DNA of 64,000 nt from NCBI GenBank assembly GCA_028278335.1, contig JANQEN010000146.1, forward strand, positions 103,675-167,674, given 5' to 3'. The notes below the pieces were generated by a model, which saw nothing but the letters and a program-made list of their open reading frames with translations, did no database searches and was not told where the DNA came from. Below are positions 17,382 through 26,255 of the stretch, one piece after another (the stretch's first letter is position 1; every line of letters begins with the position of its first letter). The stretch is from Chitinivibrionales bacterium. GTDB taxonomy: Bacteria; Fibrobacterota; Chitinivibrionia; Chitinivibrionales; JANQEN01. The translations under genes and the position numbers were made by a program.

Positions 17382-18236
17382 ATGCAAAAGCGCCTATTCA
17401 CTCTTACCATTTCTATTCTTATTGTAGTCGGTCTATTTTTCACCAACAGCTATAGTAGAAAACTTGAAATTCAGTGCAACACCAAAACCTATGGCGGCGT
17501 TAATGGGGGACATCATCCAGGATCTAACGTTGCCGTAATGTTCGTTACCAAGGCAGATTCCACTTTTATTAAGACTTTATGGGTGTGGAGCTTTTATGGC
17601 TTTGATTTTATGTTAAAAAATTGGCGGACCTGGAGTGGATTAGGAAAAATATCCATGTATGATGGAGAAACCAGTGCTACCCGCCAAGACCATAAGGAGC
17701 AACTTAAAGCTGTTTGGGATTGTAATGACACGACGGGTACTCCAGTTCCAGACGGAGACTATCTATTTTGGGTCGAGCTACAGGAACATGATTATTTCTG
17801 GGGCGATCATGATCCCAATGAAAAATACTATGGACGGATCACTCATGGAAAAATCAAAATAGATAATTCTGGAAAAGAAAAAGATGGAGATATGTCTGAC
17901 ACGGTCTTTTTCAATTTCAAAGCAAAATATGATCCTAATGTTGGTATCGTTACCCCTAGGAAACATTCGCATAAAGATATCTCCTACACCTTTGATGCAG
18001 TTAGACAGCGGGTCACATTCTCTCTGAATAAACAGGTAGCCCAAGAGTCACAGTTGCATATACTTGATCTTAAGGGCCGATTTGTTGAAAAAGTTGCTCT
18101 CTTTTCATCATCTGGCCAGTTTGTTTGGGACATTCAGAACGGTAGGACACCCTCGGGAGTATACCTCTTTGAACTCCGGTCAAAGGCAACTGGTAAGCTT
18201 CTTGGCAAACCTCAGAGAATATCTTTGCTGAAATAG
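17382..18236 (+). CDS. DUF2271-family secreted protein with sorting-like C-terminus
   Basis: 284 residues. A signal peptide (L-L-I-V-V-G-L-F-F-T-N-S) is followed by a DUF2271-like domain: a V-A-V-M-F-V strand, the S-A-T-R-Q-D-H-K segment that replaces the usual T-G-A-T-R-x-x-G-x-H, W-D-C-N-D-T-T-G-T-P-V-P-D-G-D-Y, and several acidic loops. DUF2271 proteins often accompany periplasmic flavin or iron-reducing proteins. The last ~80 residues are a sorting-like beta domain (L-D-L-K-G-R-F-V and S-G-V-Y-L-F-E-L). The ribosome site AAGGAGG is strong. It lies between the two deiodinase-like selenoprotein genes and contains no in-frame UGA. Confidence 0.75.
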   Translation: MQKRLFTLTISILIVVGLFFTNSYSRKLEIQCNTKTYGGVNGGHHPGSNVAVMFVTKADSTFIKTLWVWSFYGFDFMLKNWRTWSGLGKISMYDGETSATRQDHKEQLKAVWDCNDTTGTPVPDGDYLFWVELQEHDYFWGDHDPNEKYYGRITHGKIKIDNSGKEKDGDMSDTVFFNFKAKYDPNVGIVTPRKHSHKDISYTFDAVRQRVTFSLNKQVAQESQLHILDLKGRFVEKVALFSSSGQFVWDIQNGRTPSGVYLFELRSKATGKLLGKPQRISLLK

Positions 18237-18314
18237 TTACTATCATCAGAATGATGTTTTTAAAAAAGTGCTTTGATGGAAAGAGGTTGTGTTATAACTC
18301 TTAAATTGGCTCAT

Positions 18315-18395
18315 GTCATTACGAGCGTAGCGCGGTAATCTCGTTTTCTGAGCCACTTTAAGGGATTGCCACGTCGCTTTGCTCCTCGCAATGAC
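18315..18395. repeat. REP-like palindromic intergenic element
   Basis: GTCATTACGAGCGTAGCGCGG and a matching inverted half (GGGATTGCCACGTCGCTTTG through CAATGAC) form an 81-bp imperfect palindrome. This sequence type (CATTGCGAG...CGCAATGAC) is widespread between bacterial genes as a non-coding repeat. A partial copy lies at 57922-57950. Confidence 0.75.
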
Positions 18396-18480
18396 AACTG
18401 CTAACAGTTATGATACAGTCTGAGAAAATCAAAGCCTTTTTTATTATGCTCATACCTCTACATCGTAATGAAATTATCTG

Positions 18481-18736
18481 GACAACGCTTTTTACCCGGG
18501 TACAACGTTAGTAAGGTTCAGACAACGCTATTTTAGCTTTGGCATCGCTATTTTATCTGAGCACATCGCTAATAAGGTTAAAACAACGCTATTTTAAATT
18601 TTGGTATCGCTATTTTGCCTAATCACAACGCTAATAAGGTAAGCACAACGCTATTTTAGCTTTTGACATCGCTATTTTACCTAAGCACAACGCTAATAAG
18701 GTCAAGACAACGCTATTTTACCTAATCGCATCGCTC
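18481..18736. repeat. Array of 13 degenerate ~20.5-bp tandem repeats (CGCTATTTT core)
   Basis: The core CGCTA or CGCTT/CGTTA occurs at 18486, 18506, 18526, 18546, 18567, 18587, 18608, 18629, 18649, 18670, 18691, 18711 and 18732. Spacings are 20 or 21 bp, averaging 20.5 bp, close to two helical turns. Three sub-repeat types (ACAACGCTATTTTAGC, CATCGCTATTTTACCT, ACAACGCTAATAAGGT) alternate, giving a higher-order period of about 62 bp. It lies between converging genes. There are no unique spacers as in CRISPR. All cores face one side of the helix. Confidence 0.85.
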
Positions 18737-18805
18737 AGGGCAGGGATAAGGCCTCCCCAAGGCTATAATGAATCTCAACGTATCCTTCAGGATTCCCAAA
18801 TAAAA

Positions 18806-18831
18806 AGGGTCAACCAAAAAAGGTTGACCCT
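18806..18831 (-). terminator. Terminator of the second selenoprotein gene
   Basis: A 10-bp perfect stem AGGGTCAACC/GGTTGACCCT with a 6-nt loop. Read on the minus strand it is followed by TTTTTATTT, so it is a good intrinsic terminator 26 bp past the gene's stop. Confidence 0.88.
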
Positions 18832-18857
18832 AGACATAATCGATTATGCGTTAACTG

Positions 18858-20015
18858 TTACCGCATGTGCCAAACCTTTTTCACAATGGTTTTTCCAGGA
18901 GTGCGAATATTGATAATATGCATACCTGAGGTAAGTCCTGCAGGAATAGCGTACCATCCAACTCCCTTGGCAGTTGTAAATGAGGAAAGGAGCTTTCCAC
19001 TTACATCGGTGACAGTGACTGAATAGTTACCGGCAAAGGGCATATAGAGCTCGTATGAGTTCGCTAATTTGCGCACCCGTATTGATTTGGTTGCACCGGC
19101 AACATTGTGTACAATACTGGTTTGACCAATAGAGAATACACCTGACTCATCATTACCAACATTACCCATGGCATCATAGGCGTATACCTTGATTTTGCAG
19201 TCATTGGCAGTAACATTGGGTACGGTCCAATCATAGCTACCACTGTTACCAGAGGAGCTATCAACCAGTTCGTAATTAGAACCACCGTCCTTAGTAAAAT
19301 AGATTGCTCGAGAAACAACACCCACATTGTCGGTGGCATTCCATTTCACTTCAAAGGTATCGCCAGACTTGAGTTGCTCGCCACCGGAGGGGGCGTTCAA
19401 CTTTGTTTCTGGAGCCTGTGTGTCAATGTCATCCAACAGATCTTGGATTTTGCTATCTAAACCAGAATAGGCATTTCCAAAGTTGTTGGGGAAATCTTTA
19501 CGATACACAATCTCACCCTTTAGATCAATGGTAATGATTGACGTGTAGTTTGCCCGGAACTTTTTAGAGACTTCACAATCTCTAAAGTAGCCTTTGTCAA
19601 CAAGACCTGGACATTTGACGAAGCTAAACTTTTCTTGGTAGTCCTCGTAGTGTCGCACCCGTTCAGGCATATCGCATCGTGGGTGCCGTGAGTCTGGGTG
19701 GGCTTCCCAGTGGTACACATCATAGAGGGCAAAAAATTTGTTTGATTTGTATTTGTCGTATATTCTTTGTCTTTCACGCGCCGCGTTGTATGAATTACAA
19801 AACGGGGGTCAAGTAATACTACCAAATACAAGGGTAAGGATCTTTTTACCATAGATACTATCAGTACTAAAGGTCTTATCTTTGTACTGATATATGGTAA
19901 ACTCGGGAGCCTTGTCCGGAAGGACATCCTTAGTCTGCGCTTGGAGCGCTGACATGCAGGCGATACCGACAATGACAATGGATATTGCCAGTACCTTTCT
20001 CAGGAAGCTATCCAT
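18858..20015 (-). CDS. Secreted deiodinase-like selenoprotein with in-frame UGA (Sec69) and Ig-like domain
   Basis: The frame from ATG 20015 to 18858 (385 residues) has one in-frame TGA at 19811-19809. Read as selenocysteine it gives F-G-S-I-T-U-P-P-F, a deiodinase-type active site, with W-E-A-H-P about 40 residues later. The regions around U align with the first selenoprotein at 16331 (U-P-P-F ... A-R ... R/Y-K ... Y-x-x-E-A-H-P). A signal peptide (cleavage near L-Q-A-Q) precedes it. After the redox domain comes an Ig-like beta domain (residues ~205-305, V-K-W-N-A-T-D-N-V-G-V and Y-D-W-T-V-P) and a sorting-like C-terminus. GGAGAGG precedes the ATG. It has its own terminator. The substrate is unknown. 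Confidence 0.82.
19776..19789 (-). promoter_or_regulatory. Bacterial SECIS-like hairpin after the UGA of the second selenoprotein gene
   Basis: On the minus strand ACGC pairs with GCGT around a GGC loop, 27 nt after the UGA; an alternative outer pairing TTCA/TGAA could extend it. The GGC loop is the same as in the element at 16517, although the surrounding coding sequence differs. Confidence 0.55.
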
Positions 20016-20357
20016 TATACCACCTCTCCTTCAATTAGGTTAAAGTTACTCTCCTCATGGAATATGGCAAACTTTTATTTAGTTTAGTTCGCACCTTTCC
20101 CACATTAATCAAATATTATTTGAGCCTTTGGCAATTTGTTCAACGTAACATAGTGAATATATTACGCCATTCCGTTATATACTAATATAACACAATTTTT
20201 AGCAAAGTATTAATTTTTTTTAGTAGGACTTAATTTTTTTTAATTGGGGATTAACCTTTAACCTGTAGTGGTACCCATCATTATACAATAATATAAGCTA
20301 ATTTTCCTTAAAAACAACAAAAAAATTTTTTTATAGTATTCCAGATCAAATAGTAGG
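20016..20357. other. Gene-free promoter region of the second selenoprotein gene
   Basis: A 342-bp AT-rich stretch between two minus-strand genes. It must contain the promoter of the deiodinase-like gene. It has A/T-rich palindromic segments (TATATACTAATATAACA near 20175-20191), and ATTCCGTTA at about 20171 also occurs upstream of the DUF2271 gene (about 17321). No RNA gene seen. Confidence 0.45.
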
Positions 20358-20942
20358 TTACATTTGATCGCGTGGAGGAGAAAGGCTCCACACTGCTCGT
20401 AGCGTTGTATCGCCAATATTTTTAAAGGTATGGGTCACTAAAGAGCGAAATAATATGCTATCACCGGTATTCAAAAGCATTTCACTGTCGTCTTCTAAAA
20501 TCACCAACATCTTTCCAGTAATAAGGTAACCCATAGCCACCACATCAAGTCCCTGCCCGCGTAGGGAGATTTCATTATCCGGTTGAATCTCCATCAGAAG
20601 AAACTGGGCGTTGATCGGATTGTCCGAAGTGGGAACGAGTTTTTCAAAAAAGGCATATTTATAATCCTCTTTGGGTCTTTTGTCAGGATTATATACATGA
20701 ACCGGATTAGATTGATTAATCGCTTTTATGAGATAGGTCATATCCATGCCCATGGCATTGCAGAGTGCAAAAAGGGTGCTCACCGAGGGTGACACAATGG
20801 AACTCTCAATTTGGCTAAGCATGCTTGAAGAGATTCCTGCTTTTTTTGCAACATGGGACTGGGTTAAGCGAATGCTTTCTCTATACTGTTTGAGAAGCGG
20901 ACCTATTTTTTCAGTGGGATTTTCAACATGTGATTTTTCCAT
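20358..20942 (-). CDS. XRE-family regulator with C-terminal cupin sensor
   Basis: 194 residues. The N-terminal helix-turn-helix (residues ~12-70) has L-T-Q-S-H-V-A-K-K-A-G-I-S-S-S-M-L-S-Q-I-E, a textbook XRE recognition segment. The C-terminal half is a cupin barrel with G-Y-L-I-T-G-K-M, G-D-S-I-L-F and H-T-F-K-N-I-G. This class (SutR/PuuR-like) senses a small molecule and controls nearby metabolic genes. It lies just after the large spermidine-synthase-like gene on the same strand and upstream of the selenoprotein gene, so either may be its target. Confidence 0.87.
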   Translation of the reverse strand: MEKSHVENPTEKIGPLLKQYRESIRLTQSHVAKKAGISSSMLSQIESSIVSPSVSTLFALCNAMGMDMTYLIKAINQSNPVHVYNPDKRPKEDYKYAFFEKLVPTSDNPINAQFLLMEIQPDNEISLRGQGLDVVAMGYLITGKMLVILEDDSEMLLNTGDSILFRSLVTHTFKNIGDTTLRAVWSLSPPRDQM

Positions 20943-21070
20943 AAGACCTTCAAGTTTTTATCAATAATTTCAATAGTAAATATGGAAATAGATAATTTAT
21001 TATAACAATATAAATATATTTCGCAAGTTTGGTAAAGAAAAAGAGCGATTAGTTTTTGTGCACTAAAACG

Positions 21071-23818
21071 CTATTGAAATACATCAGACGTATTTAGAAT
21101 ATAATTTAATGAATCTGATCCGCCAAAAATTGGCGCTGCTTTAGCAAAATATTTTTCGTACTCCTCGGTGTCACCCACACGATTCTTTAAGAAATTGAGA
21201 TAATCAACATACAACCACTTGATCTGGGGGGTTCGCTGAATCATTGGTGGAAATATCTCTTTATAATAGTTGTCAAAATCTGGTGATAGTTTAAAGGGGA
21301 TCCCCTGGCTGAGTGCAAATTCTGGATGTAGCTCATAGCTCTTCACATATTGAGCAATAGCCTCTTTTGGACGATCAGCCCGAAAGCCTGCCTCAATTGT
21401 TGCAATTTCCCCTAAAAGATAATTTACAATTGCTTGACCAAAATCTTTGATCTCATTCTGAAGGGTAATTAAAGAATCATCTGATTGAGTATAAGTGAGT
21501 CCCGGAGGAAAGAGCATTTTATGATTGAGCACCGCCCTTAATGAGGCAACACGCTCCTTTGGAATGGACTCATAGGCAAGTTTGGGAACGTCGAACATTA
21601 TTCGCGGATGCAAATCTCTATTTATTGGACCTGGACCAACAAACTCAGCAATCGTTTTATTATCAAATAGATAATAGCCTAATAACTGAGAAAGCTGAGG
21701 AATGAGGTCGTTAACCTGCTTATTCTGTGATATTCGCTCCTCTATTTTCTTTCCATCGATAAAGGGCAACTGCTCTTTGTTATTTATCCCAATCAGGATC
21801 ATCACATTACGATAATCTGCCCGTCCAAGTAAAGCATGGCAATGGGGAAAGATTTGCTGAAAGGTGCGCATCACCACTTTGAGAGCCTCTTCATCATACT
21901 GATAAAGGGGAATAAACTGGATAAACTGTCCATTTTCTTTTAGCCGTGATTTTATAGCAGCAAAGTGCTCAATGCTCAAAAGGAAGGTTGCACCTGGACG
22001 GGATGGGTGAAAAAGATCACCAAAGATAACATCGTAGGTATAGGGAGAAGCAAAAATAAACCTTCGAGCATCAGAGCAGTAGATGTTCACCTCCTTTGCA
22101 TTAAGGAGTCCATCATTGTGGGTAGAAAAATAGCGAAGCGATTGTATTATGGCCGGAACAATTTCCACAGCATCAATGGTATCAAAGTCAAAGGCACGGG
22201 CTGCATTCACAAAAATTCCAGTGCCAACACCTAAAAAGCAGATACGTCCAACACCCTCAGTATAAAGCAGTGGCATGTATCCCTGGAGTTTCTCCTTTTG
22301 TATATCTCCCCCACCCATAGTATAGTAGCGATCCACTTGTAAAAACCTATTTCTTTGGGATCCATAGGCAGGGACTTTTTCCTCTAAGACCATTACTTGA
22401 CCCATGACACTTTCATATCCTTTGACTAGGCGTTTGCCTCGACCAATAGTAAGAACAGCACAATCTTTCGGGGTAAAAAGTGCAGCAACAATAAGGGTAG
22501 CAAAGGAAATGACAATAAAGAGAGGTCTTTTTTTACTTGCAAGAATCACCATGGCCAATAAAACAAAATAGAATCCCACAATGAAATAAAAGGAGCCCGA
22601 ATATCCCAAGGCCTTTATTAATAGAAAGGCAAAAAGCAGTGGTGCCAGGGTTGATCCTGCTGTATTTATTGCTAGGGCACGGCCAATTCCGCTGTTTGAA
22701 AATTGAGCGGTCACATGACTAAAAAGAGCCCCCATGAAAAGCGTGGGTATAAAGAATACCATCAAGGAAACGATCAATTCTCCCACTAAATGCTGCTTAA
22801 AAGCGGAGGTTAAGAGCGGGCTTATCGTCTCTAATAGGGCTGCAGCATGAACCAGTGGGAATGAAGAAAGAAGAACAGAGAGGGTCAAACCAAACAGGAG
22901 ATAGCCAAGCATTTCAAAAAAAGAGGATGAAGATTTTTTTATCACCACACTATAGATCCAGGCACCCAAAGCTGTTCCTACTAAAAAAACTCCTAAAATA
23001 TTGGCAAAAGTAAAGATCGTGTTTCTAAATATCTGTGAAAGAATTTGAATCCCCACCATCTCAAAGGCAATACCGGCAAAACCTAAGCAAAGTAGGACTC
23101 CATAGAGGAGAGCCTTGGGAATGGTGGTTTCATTTTCAGAATTAATAGTCTGGCCATTATTCGGCTGGGCTGCATTAATCCCCCTATCCCAAACAAAGGC
23201 GATGCCAGCAGCACAAATGCTTCCACCTGCCAAAATAACACTCCCCCAGAGCATACCAAAGCGAGGCAAAATTGCATAAATTGTACAAAAAATCCCCACT
23301 GTTCCGCCCAGGGTGTTTATTGCATAGAGTCTACCAAGACCTCGTCCATGATGATCTTTGGGCATGGATCGTTTTCGTGATTCTACTATAGCAGGAAGTG
23401 TGGCCCCTAAACAGATTGTTGCTGGCAAACATAATGATCCAGAGACTACAAAAGCGACAATGAGTCCAAAAATCGAGTTGTTTTGGCCAACCAGGGAATG
23501 TAAAATAACTGGTAAGAATTGCGGCAACTGTACAAAAATAAGGGGCATAATAAGTGCATACACACCCAGAATCAGCTCAAAAACAACATACCACAGCACT
23601 GGATTTTTTGCCTGCAATACCCGTCGGTGAAACAATAACGCACCCAAGGACATGCCACCAAAATAGCCAGCCAAGGTTCCATAAACAGCAACGGTTTCGC
23701 TCCCCAGCGAGAGTCCCAAGAGCTTGGTCCAGATCAACTCATAACCCAATCCACTAAAACCAGAAAAGAGAATGGCCAACAGTAGTATTCTATCATTGCT
23801 CTTTGGTGAGATCTGCAC
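21071..23818 (-). CDS. Fused membrane/spermidine-synthase-like protein
   Basis: 915 residues. The first ~440 residues are hydrophobic with about 12-14 membrane helices (starts I-L-L-L-A-I-L-F-S-G-F-S-G-L-G-Y-E). A Rossmann methyltransferase-like spermidine-synthase domain follows, with I-C-F-L-G-V-G-T-G-I-F as the nucleotide-binding loop, A-V-E-I-V-P and D-V-I-F-G-D-L-F-H. The long C-terminal part (residues ~680-915) is helical. Such fusions are common in bacteria, and their real reaction is mostly unknown. GTG 23818 has GGGAG upstream. It is followed after 128 bp by the XRE-cupin regulator. Confidence 0.85.
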   Translation of the reverse strand: MQISPKSNDRILLLAILFSGFSGLGYELIWTKLLGLSLGSETVAVYGTLAGYFGGMSLGALLFHRRVLQAKNPVLWYVVFELILGVYALIMPLIFVQLPQFLPVILHSLVGQNNSIFGLIVAFVVSGSLCLPATICLGATLPAIVESRKRSMPKDHHGRGLGRLYAINTLGGTVGIFCTIYAILPRFGMLWGSVILAGGSICAAGIAFVWDRGINAAQPNNGQTINSENETTIPKALLYGVLLCLGFAGIAFEMVGIQILSQIFRNTIFTFANILGVFLVGTALGAWIYSVVIKKSSSSFFEMLGYLLFGLTLSVLLSSFPLVHAAALLETISPLLTSAFKQHLVGELIVSLMVFFIPTLFMGALFSHVTAQFSNSGIGRALAINTAGSTLAPLLFAFLLIKALGYSGSFYFIVGFYFVLLAMVILASKKRPLFIVISFATLIVAALFTPKDCAVLTIGRGKRLVKGYESVMGQVMVLEEKVPAYGSQRNRFLQVDRYYTMGGGDIQKEKLQGYMPLLYTEGVGRICFLGVGTGIFVNAARAFDFDTIDAVEIVPAIIQSLRYFSTHNDGLLNAKEVNIYCSDARRFIFASPYTYDVIFGDLFHPSRPGATFLLSIEHFAAIKSRLKENGQFIQFIPLYQYDEEALKVVMRTFQQIFPHCHALLGRADYRNVMILIGINNKEQLPFIDGKKIEERISQNKQVNDLIPQLSQLLGYYLFDNKTIAEFVGPGPINRDLHPRIMFDVPKLAYESIPKERVASLRAVLNHKMLFPPGLTYTQSDDSLITLQNEIKDFGQAIVNYLLGEIATIEAGFRADRPKEAIAQYVKSYELHPEFALSQGIPFKLSPDFDNYYKEIFPPMIQRTPQIKWLYVDYLNFLKNRVGDTEEYEKYFAKAAPIFGGSDSLNYILNTSDVFQ

Positions 23819-24098
23819 GAAGGTTCTCCCTCATAGAGAAATAAAAAGTTTTATTACTTGCGATCATTAAAATCACTCATGGAATCTACTCATGCAACTT
23901 TGTTGCACTATTATTATATGCCACGCTAACAATAATATAAGGAAATACCCCCTAATATATAATTATTACTTAATTTATTTTCACTTTTAATTAACACTAT
24001 CCAAAATTTTCCCTATATTATTGTTATAGAATATGCTACTTTAGAGCAAAATGTTGTATTATTATTAGTAAGACAGAAAATCACGACTAGGAGAACCA

Positions 24099-25112
24099 AT
24101 GCAAAGGCAAACCAAAAGCTTACAAATCCTTCTTACTACTATATTAGTAGCATCCCTATGTGCAGGTTCTGTGACCAAAGTGTTACAAAATGGTAAAGAT
24201 GGGTATACTGGTTGTATAGACACCTACACCTTTAGCTTTTATAATGAGGACAACTATTCAACAGTGGAGACCCTCTTTAACCATAATTGTCAGAATTGAA
24301 GTGTCACAGGTGACTTTGCCCGGGTGGTAATAAAGTTCGATCTCTCTGATATTCCTAAGGATGCTAAAATCCTTGATGCCGCATGCGCCATGTTTTTTTA
24401 TCATGGTGATACTGCAGAGGCTGGCCGTCCCAATGTTTGTTCTCTCTTTACTGTTTCAAAACCGTGGATTGAGAATGAGATAACCTGGAAAAGCGCTGAT
24501 GATAATACACCCTGGGAGTATACTGATCCAGACACAAAATTTTATAGTCCCGAATTACAGGACACAGCAGTGTCACCGGGAGGTGGTGAGTTTAATCGTA
24601 ATCATCTTTCGGTGGGGCACTATGCACCCTTAATGAATTGGGAAGAATACAATGTAACTGATATTGTAAAAAAAATGCACGCCAATGAGATACCTAACTA
24701 TGGTTTTATCATCAAGCAGTTCCTCTGCCCAAAGTCCAATGATAAAGATGATGCAAAGGTAAGGATGAATTGGGGAAAATCCTATTACTCATCCCAATAC
24801 ACGGAGATTGACAAGAGACCAAAATTAACTGTTCGCTATGAATCAACTGCCATACATCAGAAACAAAAAGCGAGAGTATCACTTGGGACACTTGTCTATG
24901 CACCTTCAAGTCGAACTCTTAGACTATTGATTCCAGATGTATCTATTGTCCAGGTACAGATACACAATTTAAAAGGTAGGCAAATAGATAACTTTTCCTG
25001 CGCAGGTAATCGGTGGCACAATCACACTCTACTCAGTGCTCCGGGGATCTACTTTGTAAAGGTACAATCACCAATACATAACTTTGTAGAATCTATTGTG
25101 GTAGACTATTAA
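24099..25112 (+). CDS. Secreted DNRLRE-type selenoprotein with C-x-x-U motif (Sec67)
   Basis: The frame from ATG 24099 to 25112 (337 residues) holds one in-frame TGA at 24297-24299. Read as selenocysteine it gives H-N-C-Q-N-U, a C-x-x-U redox motif (Cys64, Sec67). A signal peptide (cleavage near L-C-A-G-S) is followed by a DNRLRE-like beta-sandwich: V-I-K-F-D-L-S-D-I-P after U, then A-K-I-L-D-A, W-I-E-N-E-I-T-W, Y-N-V-T-D-I-V-K and P-K-L-T-V-R-Y. The final ~85 residues form a sorting-like domain (P-G-I-Y-F-V-K-V). The ribosome site is AGGAGA. Without readthrough the product would be a 66-residue fragment. DNRLRE proteins are normally structural or carbohydrate-associated; a redox-active selenium version is unfamiliar to me. 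Confidence 0.78.
24316..24330 (+). promoter_or_regulatory. Bacterial SECIS-like hairpin after the UGA of the DNRLRE selenoprotein gene
   Basis: TTGCC (24316-24320) pairs with GGTAA (24326-24330), including one G-U pair, around a CGGGT loop whose first G is 23 nt after the UGA. The spacing and G-rich loop match the other two elements. A second small hairpin GTCA/TGAC lies nearer the UGA. Confidence 0.55.
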
Positions 25113-25119
25113 GACAACC

Positions 25120-26166
25120 TTATGATATTATTGTGGCAATACTTTCGGTAAAGGGAGGCTCTAATACTCCTTTTTCTGTTATTATTGCAGTTATATAGCG
25201 ATGAGGAGTCACATCAAAGGCTGGATTGTATACTGGCACCTTTTCAGGTCCGGTAAGCTTACCAAAACCATTAACGATCTCTTCTTGGCCACGCTCTTCT
25301 ATGGGAATTTCTTTACCGGATTCTAAGGTAGTATCAAAAGTTGAGGAAGGCGCAGCCACATAAAAAGGAATCCCATGCTCCTTTGCAGCAAGAGCAACAC
25401 TATACGTTCCAATTTTGTTAGCTGTATCGCCATTGGCGGTTATTCGATCAGCACCAACAATCACCGCGTCAATTTTTCCCTGGGCCATTACAAAGGCTGC
25501 CATATTATCACAAATAAGGGTCACCGGCACACCGGCCTCCATTAATTCAAGGGCAGTTATGCGAGAACCCTGCAATAGTGGTCTGGTTTCATCAGCATAC
25601 ACCTTAAAGGCTTTTCCCTTTTCAAGACCGACATAGATCGGTGAAAGGGCTGTCCCATAGGCAGCGGTGGCCAATCCTCCGGCATTGCAGTGGGTTAAAA
25701 GTGTTTTGTGCTCTTTAAGAAGAGAAAAACCAAACTCGCCAATCTTTTGACACATGGCTTTGTCTTCCTCTAAAATGGCAATCGCCTCTTTTAACAAAAG
25801 CTCCTTTAGCTGAGAAACTGATAATACATCCTTCTGACTATGAACAACCTTTTTAACACGCTCAAGCGCCCAAAAAAGGTTTATCGCAGTAGGTCGTGAG
25901 CTTGCCAAGAAATCGGCATTTTTAAGCAGGAGTGTTAAAAAGTCGGCAAGAGAGCTTGAATCGGGAAAATCCTTCATTCCCAAATAAAGGCCAAAACCTG
26001 CGGCAACTCCAATTGCCGGTGCACCTCGAACCTTGAGCATTTTAATAGCATCGTACATCTCGGTGATTGTAACAATGGTATTATATGCAATTTCTCCCGG
26101 AAGTTTTGTTTGGTCAAGAATTCGTACTTGGTTATCGACCCAAGCAATTGATGTTAACGGTGCCAT
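25120..26166 (-). CDS. mtnA: Methylthioribose-1-phosphate isomerase
   Basis: 348 residues from ATG 26166, chosen because AGGAGT lies just upstream; a start six codons earlier has none. The catalytic Cys segment T-H-C-N-A-G-G-L-A-T and the Asp-bearing segment V-G-A-D-R-I-T-A-N-G-D-T-A-N-K-I-G-T are intact, as is V-R-G-A-P-A-I-G-V near the N-terminus. The enzyme converts 5-methylthioribose-1-phosphate to the ribulose form in methionine salvage. No other salvage gene is adjacent. A terminator separates it from the upstream EF-G-like gene, so it probably has its own promoter. Confidence 0.95.
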   Translation of the reverse strand: MAPLTSIAWVDNQVRILDQTKLPGEIAYNTIVTITEMYDAIKMLKVRGAPAIGVAAGFGLYLGMKDFPDSSSLADFLTLLLKNADFLASSRPTAINLFWALERVKKVVHSQKDVLSVSQLKELLLKEAIAILEEDKAMCQKIGEFGFSLLKEHKTLLTHCNAGGLATAAYGTALSPIYVGLEKGKAFKVYADETRPLLQGSRITALELMEAGVPVTLICDNMAAFVMAQGKIDAVIVGADRITANGDTANKIGTYSVALAAKEHGIPFYVAAPSSTFDTTLESGKEIPIEERGQEEIVNGFGKLTGPEKVPVYNPAFDVTPHRYITAIITEKGVLEPPFTESIATIIS

Positions 26167-26187
26167 ACCACTCCTATACAACAAAAT

Positions 26188-26216
26188 TAAAAAAAGGGGC
26201 TGTTTGCACAGCCCCT
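26188..26216 (-). terminator. Terminator of the EF-G-like gene
   Basis: GGGGCTGT (26196-26203) pairs with ACAGCCCC (26208-26215) around TTGC. On the minus strand the stem is followed by seven T residues. It closes the EF-G-like transcript just before mtnA. Confidence 0.9.
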
Positions 26217-26255
26217 TCTATTTTCAGTAATAAACAAAGAACACGGTATTAACCA

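Noticed and set aside
18481..18736. CRISPR array
   Set aside because: The period is only 20-21 bp, with no unique spacers of 30 bp or more and no cas genes nearby.
16499..24299. Genome-wide reassignment of UGA to an amino acid, as an explanation for the three in-frame TGA codons
   Set aside because: Other genes in the window end in TGA in normal positions (the TtpC-like gene at 48406 and the kinase at 63802), and the three internal TGAs all sit at redox motifs with SECIS-like hairpins.
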